A stretch of DNA of 64,000 bases from Alphaproteobacteria bacterium. GTDB lineage: Bacteria; Pseudomonadota; Alphaproteobacteria; Reyranellales; Reyranellaceae. Made by a program: the position numbers and the translations under genes. The notes beneath the pieces were generated by a model. That model did no database searches. It worked only from the letters and a program-made list of their open reading frames with translations, and was not told the DNA's origin. Of the stretch, positions 1 through 9,595 are shown piece after piece (positions within the stretch are counted from its first letter, which is position 1; each line of letters opens with the position of its first letter). Location of the stretch: assembly GCA_017308235.1 (NCBI GenBank), contig JAFKFL010000010.1, forward strand, positions 248,001 through 312,000, given 5' to 3'.

Positions 1-873
1 ACGCTTCACGGTTCCGATTTCTACGCCCGGACCGACGCTGAACGGCGCGCCGGGCCGCAACCGCCGATCGATCGCCACCTCTATGCACGCGAGAATGGTT
101 GGGCCGTTGCGAGCCTTGCCGAGCTTTACAATGCAACAAGCGACCGGGCGCTGATCGATGCAGCAACGCGCGCTTTCGACTGGACGCTCGCCCATCGCCG
201 CGCGCCGAATGGCGGCTTCGGCCATGTTCGAGCCGCCGATGACGACACGCATCTCGGCGACACGCTCGCCATGGCCGAAGCGGCAATGGCGCTCTATCGC
301 TCCACGGCCAAGCGACGCTACCTCGCGCTCGCCGCCGAACTGGGCGAGGTCATCGCCCGCGATCATCGCGACCCTTCGGCTGGCTATTGGGTGCGCAGGC
401 CCGTGCCCGGTGCAAAAGGCGTGCTCGCCAAACCGGTGAAGCAGATCGACGAGAATGTGGCTGCCACGCGCTTCTTCAATCTGCTCGCGCGCAACACCGG
501 GAAGGCTGCCTTCCGCGCAGACGCCGAGCATGGCATGCGGTACCTGATCGCCCTGGCCGAAGATGACCTGGTGGTGCCGGGCGCGCTGCTGGCCGACCGT
601 GAGCTTGGCCGCGAACCTGCCCATCCCACGGTCGTGGGCGCCAAGGACGATCCGGCAGCGCAGGCGCTCTATGCTGCGGCGCGTGCCTATCCCACACGCT
701 ACCTGCGAATCGAGTGGCTTGACCGGCGCGAGGGTCCATTGCCTGCAGCCGACATCGATTATCCAGAATTGCCCCAGGCGGCGGCCTTCGCTTGTAGCAA
801 CGGCGCCTGCTCGCTGCCGGTCTTCACGCCAGCCGAGATTGCCGGCATCGTCAGGAGGGTCGACGACCGCTGA
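1..873 (+). CDS. YyaL/DUF255-like thioredoxin-domain protein, C-terminal part
   Basis: The reading frame is open from the first base, so only the last 290 codons are present and the start lies upstream. The visible part has the look of the helical C-terminal half of YyaL/DUF255 proteins (six-hairpin-glycosidase-like fold after an N-terminal thioredoxin-like domain): repeated helices around DTLAMAEAAM and QIDENVAATRFFNLLA, and a Cys-x4-Cys tail (ACSNGACSLP) close to the end, as in that family. The N-terminal domain that would confirm the family is outside the window. Its role is unknown; a redox or carbohydrate function is only guessed for the family. The next gene, a thioredoxin-fold co-chaperone, begins 84 bases downstream on the same strand. 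Confidence 0.6.
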   Translation, partial: TLHGSDFYARTDAERRAGPQPPIDRHLYARENGWAVASLAELYNATSDRALIDAATRAFDWTLAHRRAPNGGFGHVRAADDDTHLGDTLAMAEAAMALYRSTAKRRYLALAAELGEVIARDHRDPSAGYWVRRPVPGAKGVLAKPVKQIDENVAATRFFNLLARNTGKAAFRADAEHGMRYLIALAEDDLVVPGALLADRELGREPAHPTVVGAKDDPAAQALYAAARAYPTRYLRIEWLDRREGPLPAADIDYPELPQAAAFACSNGACSLPVFTPAEIAGIVRRVDDR

Positions 874-957
874 CGCCCCAGGGGAACCGCCCCTTGCGCC
901 GGTGCGGGCCGGAGGCCACATTGCCGGGAACGCAAAATTCCCCACTTCTGAGGGCCC

Positions 958-1887
958 ATGGAAACGATGCTGAAGGGCGCCGCGCCGCAGGCTGCCCCCG
1001 CCGACCTCATCAAGGACAGCGACCAGACCAAGTTCGCCAAGGATGTGCTCGAAGCCTCCCGCACCGTGCCGGTGATCGTCGACTTCTGGGCGCCCTGGTG
1101 CGGGCCCTGCAAGCAGCTCCAGCCAGCCATCGAGAAGGTGGTCAAGGAAGCCAACGGTGCAGTGAAGCTGGTCAAGATCAATATCGACCAGAACCAGATG
1201 CTGGCCCAGCAACTGCGCATCCAGTCGATTCCGGCGGTCTACGCCTTCTTCGGCGGCCGCCCGGTCGATGGTTTCATGGGCGCCGTTCCGGAAAGCCAGG
1301 TGAAGCAGTTCGTTGACCGGCTGGTGCAGGCGGCCGGCGGTGCGCCTGGCGAAGGCGGCAACGAGATCGCCGAGCTTTTGGAGCATGCCAAGGCCGCTGT
1401 TGCACAAAACGACCCCGAACTCGCCGCGAAAATCTACAGCGAGATCCTCGGGGTCGAGCCGACCAATGTGACCGCGCTCGCCGGGATGGCGCGTTACCAG
1501 GTCCAGATCGGCGATCTCGAGCAGGCCCGCGAGTTGCTGGAACAGATTCCGGCCAAGGAGCGCACGGGCGCCGACATCGCCGCGGTGCAGGCCGCCATCG
1601 ACCTCGCCGAGAAGGCCAAGGAAGCGGGCCCGATCGGCGATCTCAAGGCCAAGGCCTCGGCTGACCCGAAGGATTTCCAGGCTCGCCTCGACCTGGCGCT
1701 CGCCTATTGGGCCGGTGATCAGAAGCAGGAGGCGATCGACGAGCTGCTCGCCATGATCAAGCTTGATCGCAACTGGAACGAGGGTGCGGCACGGCAGCAG
1801 CTCCTGAAGTTCTTCGAGGCGCTGGGCTTCACCGATCCGCTGGCGGTCGACGGCCGCAAGCGGTTGTCGTCGATCCTTTTCGCCTGA
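958..1887 (+). CDS. cnoX: Thioredoxin-domain co-chaperone with TPR region (CnoX/YbbN-like)
   Basis: This 309-residue protein has an N-terminal thioredoxin fold with an intact WCGPC active site (Cys48 and Cys51), followed by helical tetratricopeptide-like repeats from about residue 135 to the end (for example LEHAKAAVAQNDPELAAKIYSEIL). That two-part layout is the one known for CnoX/YbbN, which protects proteins from oxidation and hands them to DnaK or GroEL. The CGPC motif suggests real redox activity, as reported for some CnoX homologues, whereas E. coli CnoX has a different active site. It is probably cytoplasmic because no signal peptide is seen. It is followed closely by a Lon-N-domain protein, a pairing common in alphaproteobacteria. 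Confidence 0.85.
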   Translation: METMLKGAAPQAAPADLIKDSDQTKFAKDVLEASRTVPVIVDFWAPWCGPCKQLQPAIEKVVKEANGAVKLVKINIDQNQMLAQQLRIQSIPAVYAFFGGRPVDGFMGAVPESQVKQFVDRLVQAAGGAPGEGGNEIAELLEHAKAAVAQNDPELAAKIYSEILGVEPTNVTALAGMARYQVQIGDLEQARELLEQIPAKERTGADIAAVQAAIDLAEKAKEAGPIGDLKAKASADPKDFQARLDLALAYWAGDQKQEAIDELLAMIKLDRNWNEGAARQQLLKFFEALGFTDPLAVDGRKRLSSILFA

Positions 1888-1908
1888 TCGCGCGCGGCCG
1901 GTGCGACC

Positions 1909-2637
1909 ATGACCGACCGCCCTTCAGACCGCATCCCGGGACGAAGCCCGTTTGAACCGAGCTTCGAGCAACTGCCCGAGACGCTGCCGATCTTTCCGCT
2001 CTCGGGCGTTCTGCTGCTGCCGGGCGGCAAGCTGCCTCTCAATATTTTCGAGCCGCGCTATCTTTCGATGGTGTTCGATGCGCTGGCCGGCCATCGCCTG
2101 ATCGGCATGGTCCAGCCGTCGCAGCCGGGTGGTTTCGCCGGTGATGGCCTGCCAGCCGACGACGGCACCCCGCCCAAGGTCCATCGTATTGGCTGCGCTG
2201 GCCGCATTACCAGCTTCAGCGAAACCGAAGATGGCCGCCTGTTGTTGGCGCTGTCCGGCGTCTGCCGTTTCGAGGTCGGCCGCGAGCTCGATCCGGCGCA
2301 GGGCGGCTATCGTCGTGCTTCTTCGCTGTTCGCCCCGTATCGCGCCGACCTCGATCACGCCGACGAGCTGGTCGAGCTCGACCGCGAGCAGTTGATGACG
2401 GCCCTGGCGGCCTTCTTCCGCAGTCGCAGCCTTTCGACGGACTGGGAGGCCGTGAAGCAAGCCGCCGACCGCAATCTCGTGACATCCCTTTCCATGGTGC
2501 TGCCGTTCGGGCCGGTCGAGAAGCAGGCACTCCTGGAGGCGGCCGACACCACGGCACGCGCCAAGCTTCTGATTGGCTTCCTCGAGATGGGCGCCTTCGG
2601 CCAACCGCCGGAAACCACGCCGCAGCGCGCCAACTGA
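1909..2637 (+). CDS. LON peptidase substrate-binding domain protein
   Basis: The 242-residue product carries the Lon N-terminal (PUA-like) substrate-binding domain, seen as [15 protein letters not shown] followed by [12 protein letters not shown] near residues 26-50. It lacks the AAA+ and protease domains of Lon. Stand-alone Lon-N proteins are widespread and their role is unsettled; a part in proteostasis is inferred from the domain and from the co-chaperone gene 21 bases upstream. The ATG used here directly follows the upstream gene and keeps the whole domain. Confidence 0.85.
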   Translation: MTDRPSDRIPGRSPFEPSFEQLPETLPIFPLSGVLLLPGGKLPLNIFEPRYLSMVFDALAGHRLIGMVQPSQPGGFAGDGLPADDGTPPKVHRIGCAGRITSFSETEDGRLLLALSGVCRFEVGRELDPAQGGYRRASSLFAPYRADLDHADELVELDREQLMTALAAFFRSRSLSTDWEAVKQAADRNLVTSLSMVLPFGPVEKQALLEAADTTARAKLLIGFLEMGAFGQPPETTPQRAN

Positions 2638-2659
2638 CCGGCGTGGTATAAGAGCCATC

Positions 2660-2872
2660 ATGACGGCCGAAAACCCACCCGCACCCCGCCGCGGCGGAGT
2701 CGACCCGAAGCTTCTGGAAATTCTCGTCTGTCCGGCAACGCACGGGCCGCTGGAATACGACGCCGAGGCCGGCGAGTTGATCAGTCGCAAGGCGGGCCTT
2801 GCCTACCCGATCCGCGACGGCATCCCCATCATGCTGGTGAGCGAGGCGCGGGCGCTCAAGGACAGCGTGTGA
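2660..2872 (+). CDS. Trm112-family protein (UPF0434)
   Basis: The 70-residue protein matches the short Trm112/UPF0434 family: [16 protein letters not shown] followed by [20 protein letters not shown]. Eukaryotic Trm112 activates methyltransferases; the bacterial role is not established. It has one Cys in the first strand, so a full zinc knuckle is not apparent. An upstream in-frame start exists inside the preceding gene, but the ATG at 2660 gives the normal family length. Its stop overlaps the start of the DUF971 gene by four bases (GTGA), which indicates coupled translation. Confidence 0.88.
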   Translation: MTAENPPAPRRGGVDPKLLEILVCPATHGPLEYDAEAGELISRKAGLAYPIRDGIPIMLVSEARALKDSV

Positions 2873-3288
2873 GCGCGTCGGATCATTTTCCCAAGTCGGT
2901 GCCTGACGAGGGCTCTTACGAGGCGAGCAACACGCCCTGGCCGAACGAGCTGCGCGTATTCAAGGGAGAAGGCCGGCTCGAGGTCGATTTCTCCGACGGC
3001 AAGTCCTACGTGTTGCCGGCCGAATATTTGCGGGTCGAGAGCCCGTCTGCCGAGGTGATGGGCCACGGCGGACCCGCGACCAAGAAGATTGTCGGCGGCC
3101 GGCGTCATGTGAAGATTGTCGCCGTCGAGCCGATCGGCAACTACGCCGTCCGTATCGTGTTCGACGACAAGCATGATACCGGCATCTACAGCTGGTCTTA
3201 TCTTCATGAACTGGGCGAGACCCAAACCGAACGCTGGGCTCAATACCAGGCAGCACTCCTGTATCAAGGCCTGAGCCGGGATCCCTGA
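2869..3288 (+). CDS. DUF971 domain protein
   Basis: The 139-residue protein starts with GTG overlapping the stop of the Trm112-like gene. It shows the DUF971 pattern: [21 protein letters not shown], then [16 protein letters not shown], and a C-terminal [14 protein letters not shown]971 is related to the N-terminal domain of gamma-butyrobetaine hydroxylases and is also found as a stand-alone protein near iron-sulfur carrier genes. Its precise role is unknown. The tight overlap with the Trm112-like gene suggests that the two are made together. Confidence 0.85.
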   Translation: MSASDHFPKSVPDEGSYEASNTPWPNELRVFKGEGRLEVDFSDGKSYVLPAEYLRVESPSAEVMGHGGPATKKIVGGRRHVKIVAVEPIGNYAVRIVFDDKHDTGIYSWSYLHELGETQTERWAQYQAALLYQGLSRDP

Positions 3289-3293
3289 CCCGC

Positions 3294-4547
3294 ATGAAGA
3301 TCATCATCGCGGGTGCGGGGATCGGTGGACTGACGGCAGCGATGTGCCTCCACCGCGCGGGCTTCGAGGTCGATGTGTTCGAGGCAGTGGGTGAACTGAA
3401 ACCGCTCGGTGTCGGCATCAACATCCAGGCGGGCGCAGTGCGGATCCTGTCCGACCTTGGCCTGGAACCGGCGCTGGCCGCATCAGGCATCGAGACGCGC
3501 GAGTTGCGCTATGCCAACCGCCACGGCCAAACGATCTGGGCCGATCCGAGAGGCCGTCATGCCGGCCTGCCGTGGCCGCAGTTCTCGATCCATCGCGGCG
3601 AGCTGCAGATGCTGCTGTTCGACGCTGCCCGGCGGAGGTTGGGTGACCGACGGATCAAGTTCGGCCATCGCATCGTCGGCTTCGAGCAGAGGGGCGACAA
3701 GGTTTTCGCGCAGTTCGTCGATCGCGATGGCAAGGCGGTCAGACAGGCCGAAGGCGATATCCTGATCGGCGCCGACGGCATCCACTCCGCCGTGCGTGCC
3801 CACTTTTATCCCGACGAAGGGCCGCCGAAGTGGCAGGGCATCCTCATGTGGCGCGGTGTCACCGTGGGCAAGCCTTTCCTCAGCGGCGCCACGATGGTGC
3901 AGGCAGGACACCACACGCAGAAGTTCGTCTGCTATCCGATCAGCCGCGTGCATGCCGAGCGCGGCGAGTCGCTGATCAACTGGATCTGCGATCTACACAT
4001 GGGCGAGAAGGCGATGCTGCCACGCGAGGACTGGAATCGGCCGGGTCAGCTCGACGACTTCCTGCCGCGCTTCAAGGACTGGAAGTTCGAGTGGCTCGAT
4101 GTGCCCGAGGTAATCAAGGCCGCGCACGCGATCTACGAATTCCCGATGGTCGATCGCGACCCGCTGCCGCGCTGGAGCCACGGCCGCGTCACGCTGCTAG
4201 GCGATGCCGCGCATCCCATGTATCCGATTGGCTCCAACGGCGCCTCGCAGGCGATCATCGACGGCGAGGCGATCACCCAGGAGCTGGCGGCCGGCGGCGA
4301 TCCCGAGAAAGCGCTGCAACGCTACGAGCAGCGCCGCCTGCCGCCGATGGCACGCATCGTCGAAAGCAATCGCCGCAAGGGCATCGACATCATGCTCGAT
4401 ATCGTCGAACAGCGCGCGCCTCAAGGCTTCACCGATCTTGAGACAGTGCTGCCGGCAGGCGAGCTCGACAAGATCGTCGCCGATTACAAGAAGCTCGCCT
4501 CCCAGGATCGCGAGACGCTATTGAAGCTTGCAGCCGCCAAGATCTAG
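3294..4547 (+). CDS. FAD-dependent monooxygenase (PhzS / 3-hydroxybenzoate 6-hydroxylase type)
   Basis: This 417-residue protein has all three hallmarks of class A flavoprotein monooxygenases. They are a GxGxxG dinucleotide fold at the start (GAGIGGLTAAMCLHRAG), a central DG-type motif (GADGIHSAVRA), and the FAD-binding GD motif GDAAHPMYPIGSNGASQAI. Such enzymes hydroxylate aromatic or heteroaromatic substrates with NAD(P)H and oxygen. The substrate cannot be read from the sequence. Five bases separate it from the DUF971 gene, so it may be co-transcribed, although the functional link is unclear. Confidence 0.85.
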   Translation: MKIIIAGAGIGGLTAAMCLHRAGFEVDVFEAVGELKPLGVGINIQAGAVRILSDLGLEPALAASGIETRELRYANRHGQTIWADPRGRHAGLPWPQFSIHRGELQMLLFDAARRRLGDRRIKFGHRIVGFEQRGDKVFAQFVDRDGKAVRQAEGDILIGADGIHSAVRAHFYPDEGPPKWQGILMWRGVTVGKPFLSGATMVQAGHHTQKFVCYPISRVHAERGESLINWICDLHMGEKAMLPREDWNRPGQLDDFLPRFKDWKFEWLDVPEVIKAAHAIYEFPMVDRDPLPRWSHGRVTLLGDAAHPMYPIGSNGASQAIIDGEAITQELAAGGDPEKALQRYEQRRLPPMARIVESNRRKGIDIMLDIVEQRAPQGFTDLETVLPAGELDKIVADYKKLASQDRETLLKLAAAKI

Positions 4548-4565
4548 GAGAGGACCCAAAAGAAA

Positions 4566-4586
4566 CCGGCCCCTTTTCGGGACCGG
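4566..4586. terminator. Hairpin after the FAD monooxygenase
   Basis: CCGG-C-CCC pairs with GGG-A-CCGG around a TTTTC loop, giving seven base pairs with one mismatch. It lies 18 bases after the stop codon and before murJ. No clear T-tract follows, so it is a candidate terminator only. Confidence 0.4.
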
Positions 4587-4688
4587 CCGTGGCAGCGGTT
4601 TAAACCGACCATTACATCGCCGGCCGCCACCGGGAGATACTATGCCAGCGAACGATGACGGGATTGTGGCAGTGGGAAGCGCGATTCG

Positions 4689-6278
4689 ATGAGTCTTGGC
4701 CGCTCCATCACGACGGTCGGCGGCTTCACGTTGCTCAGCCGCGTCCTGGGCTTCGTGCGCGACGTCGTTCAGTCGGCCCTGCTCGGATCAGGTCCCGTGG
4801 CGGATGCGTTCATCATCGCCTTCAAGCTGCCCAACCTCTTCCGCCGCCTATTTGCCGAAGGCGCCTTCTCGGCCGCGTTCGTGCCCCTGTTTTCGCGCGA
4901 ATTGCAGGGGCATGGACGCGAGGCCGCCGTCACCTTCGCGCGCCAGGCGCACGCCTGCCTTTTGCTGATCCTGATCCCGTTCTCGGTGCTCATGATCCTC
5001 GCCATGCCGGGCGTGGTCACGCTGATGGCGCCCGGTATTTCCGACGACCGCCCCACCTTTGATCTCGCCGTCGAGTTCGGCCGCATCACCTTCCCTTATC
5101 TCGTCTTCATCTCATTGGCCTCGCTCTATGGCGGCGTGCTGAACAGCATCGACCGGTTCGCCGAGGTCGCAGTGACGCCTGTTTTGCTCAACATCGCCAT
5201 GATCGGCGCGATGCTCGGCCTGACGCCGTTCCTGCCCAATGGCGGCTACGCCGCCTCGATCGGCGTCGCCCTTGCGGGACTGTTGCAATGGTTGTGGCTC
5301 CTGCTCTCCTGTCGTCGCGACGGGGTCGGCATGAAGCTGGTGCGGCCGCGCTATACCGAGCGCGTGGCTCGTCTGGTCAAGCTCGCGACCCCGGTGGCGA
5401 TCGGCGGTGGAGCGCAGCAGATCAGCACCTTGCTCGACGTGGTCTGGGCGTCGTTGCTGCCCGCCGGATCGATCTCGGCGCTTTACTATGCCGACCGCCT
5501 TGCGCAGCTACCGCTCGGCGTCGTCGGCATCGCCATTGGCACTGCACTGCTGCCTCTGTTGGCGCGGCAGCTGCGCGCTGGCCAGGCCGCAGCGGCGATG
5601 GCGAACCAGAACCGGGCCATCGAGTTCGGCCTGCTGTTCAGCCTGCCCTCCGCGCTCGCCCTTTGGCAATTGGCCGAGCCCATGATCCGCGTGCTCTTCG
5701 AGCATGGTCGCTTCGGCCCGGACGATACGGTGCGTGCCGCCGGCGCCCTGGCCGCCTACGCGATCGGCCTCCCGCCATTCGTGCTGGTGAAGGCACTGAC
5801 GCCCGGTTTCTTCGCTCGCGAGGACACGCGCACGCCGCTTTACGTTGCGATCGTCTGTATTGTCGTCAATGTCGCGATGAATGCGGCCTTCATCTACGGC
5901 ACATCGCTTGCCCAAGTTGGCATCGCGCTCGCGTCGTCGCTCGCGGGCTGGCTCAACGCCGGCCTGCTGGCCGCCGTCTTGCTGCACCGCAGCCAATGGA
6001 TGCCCGACCGGAGGCTGATATCCCGCTTTGTCCGTACGCTCCTCGCCAGCGCGGGTATGGGCGTCGTCCTCTGGATCGCAGGACTTGCGTTGAAATCGCC
6101 GCTCTCCTACCCCGATCTCAAGGGCGTCGCGGCTCTCGCCGGCGTTTGTGTCGCTGGCGCTCTCGCCTATGCGGGCCTTGCCATGGTGCTCGGCGTGCTG
6201 AACCTCGCCGACCTGCGTTTCCTGCGGCGCCAGCCCGCCAGCGCTACGCCGCCAGCCGACCCAGGCGCACCACCGTAA
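4689..6278 (+). CDS. murJ: Lipid II flippase MurJ
   Basis: The 529-residue protein is an integral membrane protein with many hydrophobic segments. It has the MurJ/MviN signature near the N-terminus (TLLSRVLGFVRDVVQSALLGSG, then FKLPNLFRRLFAEGAFSAAFVPLF). MurJ flips the peptidoglycan precursor lipid II across the inner membrane and is normally essential. The length is typical. Its 3' end overlaps the 3' end of the convergent aspartoacylase-like gene by 35 bases. No other murein gene is adjacent. Confidence 0.96.
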   Translation: MSLGRSITTVGGFTLLSRVLGFVRDVVQSALLGSGPVADAFIIAFKLPNLFRRLFAEGAFSAAFVPLFSRELQGHGREAAVTFARQAHACLLLILIPFSVLMILAMPGVVTLMAPGISDDRPTFDLAVEFGRITFPYLVFISLASLYGGVLNSIDRFAEVAVTPVLLNIAMIGAMLGLTPFLPNGGYAASIGVALAGLLQWLWLLLSCRRDGVGMKLVRPRYTERVARLVKLATPVAIGGGAQQISTLLDVVWASLLPAGSISALYYADRLAQLPLGVVGIAIGTALLPLLARQLRAGQAAAAMANQNRAIEFGLLFSLPSALALWQLAEPMIRVLFEHGRFGPDDTVRAAGALAAYAIGLPPFVLVKALTPGFFAREDTRTPLYVAIVCIVVNVAMNAAFIYGTSLAQVGIALASSLAGWLNAGLLAAVLLHRSQWMPDRRLISRFVRTLLASAGMGVVLWIAGLALKSPLSYPDLKGVAALAGVCVAGALAYAGLAMVLGVLNLADLRFLRRQPASATPPADPGAPP

Positions 6279-7185
6279 CGCCCGGCCGCAGCGGCCGGTT
6301 GGACGAAGGCATCACCAGCACGCAATTGTCGTAGGGTGTGGTCACGGGCTCGCCATCGTCATGACCAAGCACGGTGCCGGCCTTGGCGATCAGTTCCTGG
6401 CCGTCGAAGTGACGCGCCGGCGTGTAGTTGCCGCGCTTGGTGGCGATCGCGTGCGTCACCTCGACGACACGCTGCCGTTCCGGCGACGGCTGCTTCCAGT
6501 CGCCCGGAAGGTCGCCCGGTTCCACGACGCCGGTCACGGCGAGGAACCGCGCCGTGACGTCCTTGGCGACGACGACCGAGCTGGCGCGCCAATGCTGGCC
6601 GGTCTCGATCAGCAGAGCGTTCTTGGGACTTTTGGCGTCACCGAACGCACCATAGTCGCGCATGCGCATGCCGGCGGCATGACCGGAGTCGCGGATGATA
6701 TCGACGGGTGTCCCGAGCTTCTTGGCAAAAGCGACACCCTTGTCGAGCGGCCCCGCCAGCATCAACGGCACGCCATCGTCGTGCATGGAGTGCAGGTCGA
6801 GCAGGAAGTCGGCGCGCTCGATGAACGGCTTCACGACCTGCGCCCGCCGTGTCTCCACCGTTGTGGCGGGCTGGTCGAGTCGCCCCCAGGTGCGATTGAA
6901 ATCCTCGTCGACCATACGCGACTTGAACGGCGTCCGCGGGTCGAAGCTCAGGTAGGCCTCGATATTGTTGAACGAGAAGATCAGCGTTCCCTGGCGCGGC
7001 CGCAGCCCCTTTGCAAGCAGGGCATCGACCACCACCGCGCCGGATACTTCGTTGCCATGGGTCAGCGCCGCGACCATCACGGCCGGTCCCGGCTTGCCGC
7101 TCTCGAATACATGGATGTAGGGCGCCGTTCCCTTCTCCCACCGACGCAGCTCGGGAAAGGCGAATTCGATGGGCGGGTTTTGCAT
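6244..7185 (-). CDS. Succinylglutamate desuccinylase/aspartoacylase-family zinc hydrolase
   Basis: The product is about 313 residues. Zinc-ligand motifs typical of the M14-like AstE/AspA family are visible: HGNE (in ALTHGNEVSG) and the downstream histidine in LLDLHSMHDDG. Family members remove acyl groups from amino acids or related amides; the substrate here is not evident. A longer frame reaching 7251 exists, but the ATG at 7185, preceded by AGAGG, gives a normal start (MQNPPIEF). The gene converges on murJ and overlaps its 3' end. Confidence 0.85.
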   Translation of the reverse strand: MQNPPIEFAFPELRRWEKGTAPYIHVFESGKPGPAVMVAALTHGNEVSGAVVVDALLAKGLRPRQGTLIFSFNNIEAYLSFDPRTPFKSRMVDEDFNRTWGRLDQPATTVETRRAQVVKPFIERADFLLDLHSMHDDGVPLMLAGPLDKGVAFAKKLGTPVDIIRDSGHAAGMRMRDYGAFGDAKSPKNALLIETGQHWRASSVVVAKDVTARFLAVTGVVEPGDLPGDWKQPSPERQRVVEVTHAIATKRGNYTPARHFDGQELIAKAGTVLGHDDGEPVTTPYDNCVLVMPSSNRPLRPGVTVVRLGRLAA

Positions 7186-7346
7186 AGGCAGCGAACCTCT
7201 GAGACCTTGAACACTTCGGCAGGAGCCGCGACAGCGACGCTTCATCAGCACCTAGGTCTCTCTTCTAGCAGCCTTGCCGAGTGGAAGTATGCTGACTTTT
7301 GTCGCTCTCCCGGTACCGGCTGTCCTGTGGCAGGATCGTCAACACC

Positions 7347-8333
7347 ATGGGCGCCCTTTCCGTTGTCGATTCGCTCGACATCCAGATCCTGGTCGACAAC
7401 GTCACCGACTCACTGTCGTCGGTGCCCTCGTTCATCGAGACCGAGTTTGCCGGCCTCGGCCGGCGGCGCGGCGCCGCCTGGGTGCTGGGCGGCGCCTGCC
7501 TCTGTTGTGCCGCGCACGGGCTCTCCTGTCTGCTCACCCTGCGGAGCGGCGACCGGACCCACACCATCCTGTTTGATTCGGGACCGGAGGACCGCACCTT
7601 CGAGCAGAACGTGTCGCGGCTCGGTGTCGATCTCGGGCCGGTCGAAGCCATGGTGCTGAGCCACGGCCACTGGGATCACGCCGGTGCGATGCTGCGCGCC
7701 TTGCAGCTCGTGCGCGACCGCAACGGCGGACGGGACGTTCCCTGCTACATGCATCCCGACATGTTCAGGAGCCGAGCCGCCAAGCTAACGGACGGCTCGT
7801 TCCGGCCGATGGAGGATGTGCCCTCAGCGGCCGACCTCGAAGCCAACGGCGGAAGCGTGGTCTCGTCCCGCATGCCTCAGACGATCGCCGGCGACACGGT
7901 GTTCGTGAGCGGCGAGATCCCTCGAGTCAGCGGCTTCGAGCCCGGCCTGCCAGGCCAACACCGCCGGACCGAAGACGGGATGGGCTGGGAGCCGGACGAG
8001 CTGCTGTTGGACGAACGCTTCATTGCCGTGAACGTGCGCGACAAAGGGCTGGTCGTCCTGACGGCCTGCAGCCACGCCGGCGTGGTCAACGTGCTGACGC
8101 ATGCGCGCGAGAGCTTCCCCGGTGTGAAGCTTCACGCGGTGCTGGGCGGATTGCATCTCAGCGGCATCAACGAACGCATCATTCCGCAGACCGTGAAGGC
8201 GCTGCACACCTTCGACCTCGATGTCATCGCGGCCGGCCATTGCACCGGCTGGCGGGCGATGACGGCGCTCGCCAATGAATTCGGCGACGCGAGGCTCACG
8301 CCCCTCGCGGTCGGAAAGAGGTTGCGCTTCTGA
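7347..8333 (+). CDS. MBL-fold metallo-hydrolase
   Basis: The 328-residue protein has the metallo-beta-lactamase metal motif HGHWDH (His106, His108, Asp110, His111), and further possible ligands in TACSHAGVVN and AAGHCTG. The pattern resembles the dihydropterin / beta-ribofuranosylaminobenzene phosphate synthase-like branch of MBL proteins, but that assignment is tentative. An N-terminal CLCC cluster near residue 51 is unusual. The ATG at 7347 was preferred to an upstream TTG at 7299. It is divergent from the aspartoacylase-like gene and precedes trpS. Confidence 0.8.
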   Translation: MGALSVVDSLDIQILVDNVTDSLSSVPSFIETEFAGLGRRRGAAWVLGGACLCCAAHGLSCLLTLRSGDRTHTILFDSGPEDRTFEQNVSRLGVDLGPVEAMVLSHGHWDHAGAMLRALQLVRDRNGGRDVPCYMHPDMFRSRAAKLTDGSFRPMEDVPSAADLEANGGSVVSSRMPQTIAGDTVFVSGEIPRVSGFEPGLPGQHRRTEDGMGWEPDELLLDERFIAVNVRDKGLVVLTACSHAGVVNVLTHARESFPGVKLHAVLGGLHLSGINERIIPQTVKALHTFDLDVIAAGHCTGWRAMTALANEFGDARLTPLAVGKRLRF

Positions 8334-8464
8334 CCGGCGGGCCGCGGCCGACGCCTTGATTCCGCCGGCGAGGTGAGCGATACCCGCGCGCCCCTGCCTT
8401 CCACCGGCGAGGTACGCGGAGGTCCACACCCCGCGTTCCCGAACAGCAAGCGGAGTCCACATCC

Positions 8465-9535
8465 ATGCCCGACGCCAATAATCCCTCGGCCGCGCCCAAT
8501 CCGCATCTCGCGCAATATCAGGCGCGCGGTCTCAAGGGCCGGATCCTTTCGGGCGTGCAGCCCACCGGCAATCTCCACCTCGGCAATTATCTCGGCGCGA
8601 TCCGCAACTTCGCGCGCCTGCAGAGCGACTACGAATGCCTCTATTGCGTGGTCGACATGCACGCCATCACGGTATGGCAAGAGCCGAAGGACGTGATCCC
8701 GCAGACGCGGGAGATCGCCGCGGCCTTCCTGGCCGCCGGCGTCGACGGCACGAAGAACGCTATCTTCAACCAGTCGGCCGTGCCCGAGCATGCGCAGCTT
8801 GCGTGGATCTTCAATTGCGTTGCGCGCCTCGGCTGGATGAACCGCATGACCCAGTTCAAGGAGAAGGCCGGCAAGGACCGCGAGAACGCCTCGCTCGGTC
8901 TTTACGCCTACCCGGCGCTGATGGCGGCCGACATCCTGATCTACAAGGCAACGCACGTACCGGTCGGCGAGGACCAGAAGCAGCATCTCGAACTGACGCG
9001 CGACATCGCCGTCAAGTTCAACAACGACTTCAACGTGCCGGATTTCTTTCCGGTGACGGAGCCGCTGATCTTCGGCGCCGCGACGCGCGTCATGAGCCTG
9101 CGCGACGGCACCAAGAAGATGAGCAAATCCGACCCGTCGGACTTTTCGCGCATCAACCTCACCGACGATGCCGACGCCATCGCGCAGAAGATCCGCCGTG
9201 CCAAGACCGATCCGCATCCCATGCCCGAGACACTGGAAGATGCGGAGAAGCGGCCCGATGCCGACAATCTTCTCGGCATCTATGCCGCGCTGGCCGACCG
9301 CGGAAAGGCCGACGTGATCGCTGAGTTCGCCGGCAAGCAATTCTCGGAGTTCAAATCTGCACTCACCGATCTTGCGGTCACCAAGCTCGGACCCGTGGGC
9401 GCCGAGATGCAGCGCCTGATGAAGGATCCGGGCCACGTCGATTCGGTGCTGAAAGCCGGCGCCGAAAAGGCCCGGGCGCTGGCCGCGCCCATCCTGGCCG
9501 ACGTCTACAAGACCGTAGGCTTCCTGAGGCCGTGA
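8465..9535 (+). CDS. trpS: Tryptophan--tRNA ligase
   Basis: The 356-residue class I aminoacyl-tRNA synthetase charges tRNA-Trp. Both class I signatures are present: the HIGH-type motif as HLGN (residues 38-41, in [17 protein letters not shown]) and KMSKS at residues 218-222. The region [15 protein letters not shown] is typical for TrpS. The N-terminus is about 25 residues longer than in E. coli. A compact hairpin just after the stop probably ends the transcript. Confidence 0.97.
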   Translation: MPDANNPSAAPNPHLAQYQARGLKGRILSGVQPTGNLHLGNYLGAIRNFARLQSDYECLYCVVDMHAITVWQEPKDVIPQTREIAAAFLAAGVDGTKNAIFNQSAVPEHAQLAWIFNCVARLGWMNRMTQFKEKAGKDRENASLGLYAYPALMAADILIYKATHVPVGEDQKQHLELTRDIAVKFNNDFNVPDFFPVTEPLIFGAATRVMSLRDGTKKMSKSDPSDFSRINLTDDADAIAQKIRRAKTDPHPMPETLEDAEKRPDADNLLGIYAALADRGKADVIAEFAGKQFSEFKSALTDLAVTKLGPVGAEMQRLMKDPGHVDSVLKAGAEKARALAAPILADVYKTVGFLRP

Positions 9536-9541
9536 ATCGGA

Positions 9542-9569
9542 AGGGCACGTGACGTTGGTCGCGTGCCCT
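9542..9569. terminator. Hairpin between trpS and the convergent peroxiredoxin
   Basis: AGGGCACG (9542-9549) pairs perfectly with CGTGCCCT (9562-9569) around a 12-base loop. It starts seven bases after the trpS stop and lies between two convergent genes, so it may serve both strands. No long T-run is present. Confidence 0.6.
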
Positions 9570-9595
9570 CCTGACGGTCGTTATTCGGCGTCAGC

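Noticed and set aside
8362..8413. Direct repeat CCGCCGGCGAGGT / CCACCGGCGAGGT upstream of trpS
   Set aside because: Two 13-base matches in GC-rich DNA are not enough to call a repeat element, although they could be a decayed dispersed repeat.
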